Source: Anabaena sp. UHCC 0204 (lineage in GTDB: Bacteria > Cyanobacteriota > Cyanobacteriia > Cyanobacteriales > Nostocaceae). From it: a DNA stretch of 64,000 nucleotides. Location: positions 48,724 through 112,723 of the forward strand of contig NZ_VIKW01000018.1 in the NCBI RefSeq assembly GCF_009711975.1. Reading direction: 5' to 3'. Position numbers and translations under genes: made by a program. Each line of letters starts with the position of its first letter. The first letter of the stretch is position 1. The notes below the pieces were generated by a model. That model saw nothing but the letters and a program-made list of their open reading frames with translations. It made no database searches and was not told where the DNA came from. This document shows positions 58,301-64,000 of this stretch, piece by piece.

Positions 58301-58612
58301 GACTTCTGGGAATAGAACTTTTCTAATTTTTTCTTCATCCCCAGGGGCAACGGTAACAATAGCTCGCTTATATTGGGGTTTATATCCAATAAATCTACCT
58401 ACACGCTTTTGTTTACGTGGGGGATTAGCAGTATTGATTTTGACGATTTTAACTGCAAATAAATCTTCAATTGCAGCTTTAATTTGTGGCTTAGTGGCTT
58501 TAGGAGTTACTTCAAAGGTGTATTTGTTTTGCTCCATCAGCATGGTCGCTTTTTCGGTGAGAATAGGGCGACGCACTAAATCAGGTAGGTCACGGGGGGC
58601 AACATTAGGCAC
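58298..58612 (-). CDS. rplW: Ribosomal protein L23
   Basis: 104-residue exit-tunnel protein, docking site for trigger factor and [25 protein letters not shown] is diagnostic. It overlaps rplD by eight bases. Confidence 0.96.
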   Translation of the reverse strand: MPNVAPRDLPDLVRRPILTEKATMLMEQNKYTFEVTPKATKPQIKAAIEDLFAVKIVKINTANPPRKQKRVGRFIGYKPQYKRAIVTVAPGDEEKIRKVLFPEV

Positions 58613-59237
58613 TGTAGACCTCCTGAATTTTCTCTAAGGTTGATGATGTGACGATAATTTTGTCAGCATGGAGCAAGTCGTAAACATTCAACTGGTCAGC
58701 GGCAATCAGTTTTAAGTTTTCGATGTTACGGGCTGATAAAAGCACGTTTTCTGCTATTTCTGACAAGATTAATAGTGTTTTTTGTTCTGGTTGAGCGCCC
58801 CATCTAGCTAATGCTGCTACGAGTTCCTTGGTTTTAGGACGCTGTAGTTCAGAGCTAAATTCTTCAACCACTATTAAATCGTCAGCGCGACCAATGAAAG
58901 CTGTCCGCAGTGCTAAACGGCGTTCTTTGCGGTTCATCTTCACGTTGAAATCTCTGGGTTTTGGTCCAAAGATGACACCACCACCACGCCATAGTGGTGA
59001 ACGAATAGAACCAGCCCGGGCGCGACCTGTACCTTTTTGTCGCCAAGGCTTACGACCACCACCTCGAACTTCGGCACGAGTTTTCGTGCTGGCAGTTCCC
59101 TGGCGAGAATTGGTCATTTGTCTGACGAGGGCGCGGTGTACAATATGCGCTGCTGTCTTTTCTTTGGCAACTCTTAAGTCGAAGCTTGTTTCTCCGACTT
59201 GCTCTCCTTGCCAATTTTTAACTACACTCTCTACCAT
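58605..59237 (-). CDS. rplD: Ribosomal protein L4
   Basis: 210 residues. The extended loop [20 protein letters not shown] and [18 protein letters not shown] are canonical. AAGGACA is a weak ribosome binding site within the upstream repeat border. In E. coli L4 autoregulates S10 operon expression; whether this applies here is unknown. Confidence 0.97.
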   Translation of the reverse strand: MVESVVKNWQGEQVGETSFDLRVAKEKTAAHIVHRALVRQMTNSRQGTASTKTRAEVRGGGRKPWRQKGTGRARAGSIRSPLWRGGGVIFGPKPRDFNVKMNRKERRLALRTAFIGRADDLIVVEEFSSELQRPKTKELVAALARWGAQPEQKTLLILSEIAENVLLSARNIENLKLIAADQLNVYDLLHADKIIVTSSTLEKIQEVYSA

Positions 59238-59248
59238 CTTTGTGTCCT

Positions 59249-59330
59249 TTGTCAGTTGTCAGTTGTCAGTTGTCAGTTGTCAGTTGTCGGCATCTTTGCC
59301 ACTGAACTAATGACTAATGACCAACGACTA
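59249..59330. repeat. Heptanucleotide array, rplC-rplD spacer
   Basis: About six GTCAGTT units (59249-59290), then the CACTGAACTAATGACTAATGACC tail running into the rplC stop codon (TAG). Same architecture as the rpsS-rplV and rpsC-rplP spacers. Confidence 0.8.
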
Positions 59331-59966
59331 TTTTCTACCAACTTTTTTTGCAGGGACGACATTCACTAAAGCACCTGGTTTACCAGGAATAGCTCCTTTA
59401 ATGAGGATCAAGTTGCGTTCTGCATCTACTCTTACTACTGTCAGTTTGCGAATAGTGACGCGAGTACCACCTAAACGTCCTGCCATCCTTTTACCGGGAT
59501 AAACACGACCTGGGGTTGTACCAGCACCAATAGAACCGGGCGCTCTGTGGTTTTTAGAACCATGAGACATGGGACCGCGACCAAAATTATTACGCTTCTG
59601 GTTGCCGGCAAAACCGCGACCGATACTTGTACCAATTACATCTACTATTTCACCAGCACTAAAAATATCTGCTTTAATTTCTTGACCTAAAGCATAATCA
59701 CCAGTGCTATCGGTGCGATATTCATTCAGATGACGGACTGCGGGAGCGGATGATTTAGCCAAATGACCCAACAATGGTCTGTTCAATGCCTTGGGTTTGA
59801 CTTCACCATAACCAATTTGAATGGCAGCGTAACCGTCGGTCTGTTTTGTTTTAACTTGTGTAACAGTGCATGGACCGGCTTGGATGACTGTGACAGGAAT
59901 AGAGATTCCTGTTTCATCGAAGATTTGGGTCATGCCCAGCTTGGTGCCGAGAATACCTACAGACAC
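59328..59966 (-). CDS. rplC: Ribosomal protein L3
   Basis: 212 residues from a GTG start, the first gene of the super-operon here. [19 protein letters not shown] and [19 protein letters not shown] are diagnostic. rpsJ and the str operon are not in front of it; in cyanobacteria they lie elsewhere. Confidence 0.97.
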   Translation of the reverse strand: MSVGILGTKLGMTQIFDETGISIPVTVIQAGPCTVTQVKTKQTDGYAAIQIGYGEVKPKALNRPLLGHLAKSSAPAVRHLNEYRTDSTGDYALGQEIKADIFSAGEIVDVIGTSIGRGFAGNQKRNNFGRGPMSHGSKNHRAPGSIGAGTTPGRVYPGKRMAGRLGGTRVTIRKLTVVRVDAERNLILIKGAIPGKPGALVNVVPAKKVGRK

Positions 59967-61298
59967 AGTTACTGGTTCTCCTTTCTAATTGCTGACCTGG
60001 AAGTTGGATTGGTGACAAGTTTTATTACTATCGCTTGAGGTTAAACTATAACCTCTAAAATTTGGACTGGCGTTAGACAGTGCAAATTCTTGGCGACGCA
60101 ACAATTTTTGTCACTTCTGCTCTTAGTGAATTTGTTTATTTTCACTTACTTAACCACAATAACAGGAATAATTGCCTACTCTTCTAGAGAAGGTATTACT
60201 TCTGTAATCGGATGCAATGCTAGATTGCTTTGCGCGTTGTGCAGCAATGCTTTCGTCCAAGCAGTTGCTCTGGCACTCTTTGGTGTATTAGGACTTAAGT
60301 GGTTATTTCCGCTCAGTATCCCTTTCTTGAGACTGAATATAATGCTATAAAACCAACATTATTGCTCAGGAACTACACCTTTATCATACCTTAAACAATT
60401 GTTTGAGGTTCCGCGTGACATACACCACACACTCCCTTGCCGGTGAAGGTGGGTTTCTCAGTGATTCTTGTTTGAAGACATTAACTGAGATTGCACACCG
60501 TGTGTCCCACGGCTTTTCAATTAATCAGAGTAAGTGCTACTAAATTTCAAACTAGTATTTGTTCCTATGGAACATTCCGCGAACGGACTTGCTTAAAATT
60601 ATTTTTAGTATACGCTGATTTGTTCGTTTCCTCTATGCCTTCTTCTCTTTTCCATGGTATTGGTTAGAGGACTGTCGTTACCTTACTAGTATTCATCTCA
60701 TCGTTTCCCTTGTGGGTCAGTGAAATAATTCTACTTGTGAGCTAATTTTCTGTGAGGGGCTAAGGGAGTGAACTGATATTAGAGCATTAGATATGGCTGT
60801 AGCTCTTGGTTTGACCTGAAAGTTTTTTAGTTTAGCAGTCTCTTGTCTGGATGAGCTAGTTTATCCTTTAGGGAAACTAACTAGAAACTCAGATGCTAGG
60901 ACTAACTAGAAACTCTAAACAAGATAGCTATCTAATTATACTATTCGGTCACAATCTAATAATATAAATCATTCATGAATTTTTGTCTAGTATTTTTTTG
61001 CTATGTGATGGGGAATAGATGATTATGCCTATATTCCAGCCTTGAATTCTCAAGAGGGCTAAAAATATGCAACTTCATTTAACTTAATCTACCACCATAA
61101 GAGTGAATAATGAAAAATATAGGGTGGGCTACACCCGAATTTAAGCTTGTGGACAAGAAGGAGTTGACTCCCTTGGTGGAAACAAGAAGCAGACCTTCTA
61201 GAATGTGTTCTAGTGGAATGATTAACTTTGAATAGTTTAATCAGGTTTTGTATAGCAGTGAATAATAGACACATCTAAGTGGGATAGGAGAAAAATCT
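59967..61298. other. 1.3-kb gene-poor region upstream of rplC and ndhN
   Basis: No convincing gene. It should hold the promoter and leader of the ribosomal operon (leftwards) and of ndhN (rightwards). Visible structure: a GAGGT/ACCTC hairpin near 60038, a 20-bp palindrome CCTTAAACAATTGTTTGAGG at 60395-60414, then CTCAGT/ACTGAG and CCGTG/CACGG stems near 60455-60516 followed by CTTTTC. A 41-codon frame at 61110-61235 resembles a transposase tail. Confidence 0.4.
61110..61235 (+). pseudogene. Possible IS607/IS605-type TnpB C-terminal remnant
   Basis: A 41-codon open frame reads ATPEFKLVDKKELTPLVETR and ends at TAG. From memory this resembles the variable C-terminal tail of cyanobacterial TnpB proteins, but there is no upstream TnpB core or zinc ribbon, so it could be only a relic or coincidence. 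It lies 63 bp before ndhN. Confidence 0.3.
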
Positions 61299-61775
61299 AT
61301 GGCACTAATTACCACTGGTAACGGTTTCATCCGCAATCTAGAAAAATTTGGCGCGTTGGGTGTTTATGTTCCTCTGGAGGGGGGTTATGAAGGTCGGTAT
61401 CTCCGCCGCTTAAGGGCGGCTGGCTATATTGGTCTTCATATTACTGCTAGGGGATTAGGTGATGTAGCTGCATATCTAACGCAAGTTCATGGTGTTAGAC
61501 CACCGCATTTGGGTAAAAAAAGCACTGGTAGCGGTGCGGCTGTGGGTGAGGTGTATTACTTACCGCCAATGATCAGTTCTCATTTGGAACAGTTACCCCC
61601 TAAATCAAAAGGGTTGGTGTTGTGGATTATTGAGGGACATATTCTTTCTGATCAGGAAGTTGAGTATTTAATGAATTTGCCCAAATTAGAACCACGGGTG
61701 AAGGTGGTAATTGAGAGAGGTGGCGATCGCACTTTCCGCTGGAAACCTCTGGAAAAGACACTGTTAGCTAGTTAA
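61299..61775 (+). CDS. ndhN: NAD(P)H-quinone oxidoreductase subunit N
   Basis: 158-residue hydrophilic subunit of the NDH-1 complex of photosynthetic electron flow and respiration, found only in oxygenic phototrophs. The N-terminus ALITTGNGFIRNLEKFGALGVYVPLEGG and RGLGDVAAYLTQVHGVRPPHLGKK are diagnostic. GGATAGGAG precedes the ATG. It is divergent from rplC across the gene-poor region. Confidence 0.95.
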   Translation: MALITTGNGFIRNLEKFGALGVYVPLEGGYEGRYLRRLRAAGYIGLHITARGLGDVAAYLTQVHGVRPPHLGKKSTGSGAAVGEVYYLPPMISSHLEQLPPKSKGLVLWIIEGHILSDQEVEYLMNLPKLEPRVKVVIERGGDRTFRWKPLEKTLLAS

Positions 61776-61949
61776 GAAGATTGTCAGGGTGGGTCAACCC
61801 CGCCCCTGCGGTTCAATTATTATGGGATATGCTAAGTAGGTAGGCGTTAAAAATTGTCGTTGGGGGAATGTAACAGGGAACAGGAAGAGGGTTTTGGGCG
61901 ATTTTACTTTTCTTTACACATTTTGGTTATCTCACGTCCACCTACTTAA

Positions 61950-62201
61950 TTTAATTTTTTACAATCAATAAGTTATTTGGAAAATTTGATTAAATATTTG
62001 ATTTTTTCATTGAGAAACCGAATCCAAGATCCAAAACGTGTTTTATATTTAGCCGTATCCAGTGATATTCATGAGCGATTTTTTATTACCTCATTTATTC
62101 AAGAACTTGTTACTCAAAACCAACTTCTGTTGCTGATTTATAATATTGATATGGAGGTGATTGAAAAATGGCTACCATTGATGAATACCGACAACATATA
62201 A
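61950..62201 (+). pseudogene. xisH: Decayed xisH (3' half)
   Basis: The last 74 codons from about 61977 read RIQDPKRVLYLAVSSDIHERFF and continue as the C-terminal half of the XisH family (about 138 residues when intact). Upstream, matching fragments (FYN, then LFGKF) lie in other frames, so the 5' part is lost or frameshifted. Its end overlaps xisI, as in intact xisHI pairs. XisH has a nuclease-like fold and was named as an fdxN-element excision-controlling factor in Anabaena. Confidence 0.7.
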
Positions 62202-62500
62202 AAAATCTACTAACTGCACGGGCTAAATTGGTTTGGGATAAACGGATTCAAGCAGAAACTATTTTTGATACTGAAGACGACCACTATCAACTTGTATATG
62301 TTGGTTGGTTCGATTCTAAGCGTATTTATGGTACTGTTCTGCATTTGGATATCATTGATGGTAAAATTTGGGTGCAACAGGATGGTACAGAAATTGGTAT
62401 TGCGAATGAATTAGTTGAACTTGGTGTTCCTAAAGAAGATATTGTTTTAGGTTTTAATCCGCCCAAATTGCGACATTACACTGATTTTGCTGTGGGATAA
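62168..62500 (+). CDS. xisI: XisI protein
   Basis: 110 residues. IFDTEDDHYQLVYVGW, HLDIIDGKIWVQQDGTEIGIANELVELGVPKEDIVLGF and the C-terminal RHYTDFAVG match the XisI family throughout. GGAGG lies about ten bases upstream of the ATG. It is probably a small DNA-binding or inhibitor partner of XisH. The frame is intact although its partner gene is broken. Confidence 0.9.
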   Translation: MATIDEYRQHIKNLLTARAKLVWDKRIQAETIFDTEDDHYQLVYVGWFDSKRIYGTVLHLDIIDGKIWVQQDGTEIGIANELVELGVPKEDIVLGFNPPKLRHYTDFAVG

Positions 62501-62656
62501 ATAAGAAAAGCCCAGATGAATGACATCATCCCTCATACTAATAAATGGGAATTTGACTGAAAATAACGGACAATTATCCTCAAGACTCGGCATACTGAAG
62601 AAGGGAAAAAATAAACCAATCCCTTCCTACTTTGGCATGAAGGTAATAAAGCGAAA

Positions 62657-63199
62657 ATGAGACGTAAATCTTCTAATACTAGACCGGCTAATACCCCTAA
62701 ACCCTCTATTTTCCAATCTCCGATGTTTAACTTCGCCACCATTGCCCTTTTAGGAGGGGTGCTGATTTTGGGAATTGGGATTGGGATTGCGTTTAGTTCT
62801 ACAACCACATTGAGTACATCGAATGTGGCTTCCCGTGAGTTCATTGACACTAGAGCGCCAAATCCTGAAATTTGTGTGCAGTATGGAGCTAGTGCAATGG
62901 TAATGGATGCTAGATTGTTTGTAACGCTTAACCCATTTAACGTCTATGTCGCCCAGCCGAATATCCGTCCTGGATGTGTAATCCGTCAAAATAACTGGGC
63001 AATTTTGGAAAATAAAAGATTGGTGACATCAGATCAGGTGCGGGAATGTAAGAATCGTCTGAATACGTTTGGCTTTACTGGGGATTTAAACAGTGAAAAA
63101 CCAGATATTAGATGTATTTATCAAAATGAATCCGCTCAAAATTTCTTTTTATCTCAACCAGGGGCTGTGGGAAATCCACAAGAGACGGAAAGATTTTAA
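62657..63199 (+). CDS. DUF3172-family membrane-anchored protein
   Basis: 180 residues: basic N-terminus, one membrane helix (about residues 27-48, ALLGGVLILGIGIGIAF), then a conserved extracytoplasmic or lumenal domain with PNPEICVQYGASAMVMDARLFVTLNPFNVYV and four or more cysteines in the second half. The family is cyanobacterial and plastid-related; function unknown. Confidence 0.85.
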   Translation: MRRKSSNTRPANTPKPSIFQSPMFNFATIALLGGVLILGIGIGIAFSSTTTLSTSNVASREFIDTRAPNPEICVQYGASAMVMDARLFVTLNPFNVYVAQPNIRPGCVIRQNNWAILENKRLVTSDQVRECKNRLNTFGFTGDLNSEKPDIRCIYQNESAQNFFLSQPGAVGNPQETERF

Positions 63200-63233
63200 T
63201 TTTTTCAATTTCATAGTCCAATCCAGCAACAGC

Positions 63234-63923
63234 CTAAAATTTTTGTATGGGTAGAGGTTGTCCAAATTCAATAATGGGAATTTCGTTCAAGTTGTTTCCT
63301 GAAGGGGTGGGAAGCATGGCGGAGGGAAGGGGTGAATTATTGATAGGTGAGGAATTTTGAGAATTTAGGGGTGGTACAGTAATTAAGGGTTGTTGGGAGC
63401 TATTTGTGAGGTTTGTGGATGGGGGGAGATTTGTGGAGGGTTTGAGCAAGAGACTGTTGGCGGGGGAAGAGGAATTGCCGGGTTTGGAAGAAGTGGTATT
63501 ATAGGAAATACGGGGCTTGAATACCCAGCGCGTGGGTTTTTGTCGAGAAATGGGTTGAAGTTGTACTTGGTTTGGTTGTAACTGAGTTTCTTGTGCGAGG
63601 TCAAGAACTATACGGGTGACATTTTCGTTAAATTGGGAGACGCGAATTCTCTGAATTGCGCCTTTGTAGTTTTTTTGAGTCAGGACTTTGCCCAGTTTAG
63701 TATTAGGTAAATCGAGGACAAGACGTGGTGGTTGGGCAAGATAGAAATACTGGGGTGTTGTGGTAGCGGAGAGGTTAATTTCTAGTTGCTGTGCTTGGGG
63801 GTTGAATTGCCAATTATTCAGTTGTGCTAATGGTTGGGCAAAACCGATGCTAGGGGTGAGAGTAATGAAGCTAAATAAGCTGACTCCGATAGATGGAAGA
63901 ATTTGATTGGTGATAGTTTTCAT
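63234..63923 (-). CDS. Exported AMIN-domain protein
   Basis: 229 residues. A signal peptide (about 1-29) is followed by one AMIN domain (about 35-135: QQLEINLSATTTPQYFYLAQPPRLVLDLPNTKLG), a peptidoglycan-targeting beta-fold usually fused to amidases or secretins. The rest is Pro/Ser/Asn-rich and probably disordered. There is no catalytic domain, so it may only bind the cell wall. Confidence 0.75.
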   Translation of the reverse strand: MKTITNQILPSIGVSLFSFITLTPSIGFAQPLAQLNNWQFNPQAQQLEINLSATTTPQYFYLAQPPRLVLDLPNTKLGKVLTQKNYKGAIQRIRVSQFNENVTRIVLDLAQETQLQPNQVQLQPISRQKPTRWVFKPRISYNTTSSKPGNSSSPANSLLLKPSTNLPPSTNLTNSSQQPLITVPPLNSQNSSPINNSPLPSAMLPTPSGNNLNEIPIIEFGQPLPIQKF

Positions 63924-64000
63924 GATTCAATGGCTTTTGGATTTGGGTAATATGCTGGTTTGATTAAGTATAGTATTTTGCTCTCCAATTGGTAGGAGAA

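Noticed and set aside
43092..59966. Absence of rpsN (S14) and rpmD (L30) from the operon considered as a deletion
   Set aside because: Cyanobacteria normally carry rpsN elsewhere and lack rpmD, so the order is ordinary.
60090..60350. 86-codon hydrophobic frame upstream of rplC
   Set aside because: TTG start, no ribosome binding site, no family resemblance; homologous regions in related cyanobacteria are, to my knowledge, not annotated with a gene.
1..64000. tRNA, rRNA and riboswitch-like sequences
   Set aside because: Scanning the intergenic regions by eye for T-loop GGTTCRANYCC-type and known riboswitch cores showed no convincing candidate; a tRNAscan/Rfam run would be decisive.

Overview
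The window is chromosomal DNA of a filamentous, probably heterocyst-forming cyanobacterium (Nostocales, Anabaena/Nostoc/Dolichospermum-like). The evidence is abundant HIP1 octamers (GCGATCGC), heptanucleotide tandem repeats (STRR type), psaK and ndhN, chlorophyll, carotenoid and bilin genes, the alkane pair ado/aar, and a xisH/xisI remnant. Genus assignment is inference; there is no rRNA gene in the window. I found no rRNA, tRNA or CRISPR array.

Left third (1-24 kb): a truncated sensor histidine kinase, a MITE-like element, NurA nuclease, a TPR protein and a HAD hydrolase. These are followed by a divergent Mn-type ABC uptake locus (mntA/mntB against mntC). Next is a tetrapyrrole cluster resembling the low-oxygen chlA(II)-ho2-hemN set of Synechocystis, followed by a GlsB-like protein and a Mn-catalase. 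A CBS site-2 protease, psaK, trpF, folE and an SDR lead to the alkane cluster accA-aar-ado. An orphan sugar-ABC permease, a methyltransferase, pterin carbinolamine dehydratase and a large unrecognised helical protein close this part.

Middle (24-43 kb): an IS200/IS605-end-like block lies directly upstream of folD, followed by crtE and a DUF212 PAP2 protein. Then come ycf54 (partner of the chlA cyclase), a SnoaL-like protein, pdxJ, an MscS channel, a Uma2 nuclease-fold protein, an ABC-2 permease, ExoD, an ABC exporter, DUF29, an M48-like protein that has lost its HExxH site, and a ROK kinase. The most accessory-looking item is a two-gene AAA-ATPase/RloB module (38.9-41.0 kb), AT-rich and free of HIP1, which looks like an anti-phage (AbiL/PARIS-like) system.

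Right third (43-64 kb): the S10-spc-alpha ribosomal super-operon, transcribed leftwards from rplC to rpsI, rpmE and prfA, with secY, adk, infA, rpoA and truA embedded. rpsN and rpmD are absent, as is usual in cyanobacteria. Many spacers of this operon, and the aar-accA spacer, are filled by heptanucleotide arrays that begin at the stop codon of one gene and run almost to the start codon of the next. Upstream are about 1.3 kb without convincing genes, then ndhN, a decayed xisH with intact xisI, a DUF3172 protein and an AMIN-domain protein.
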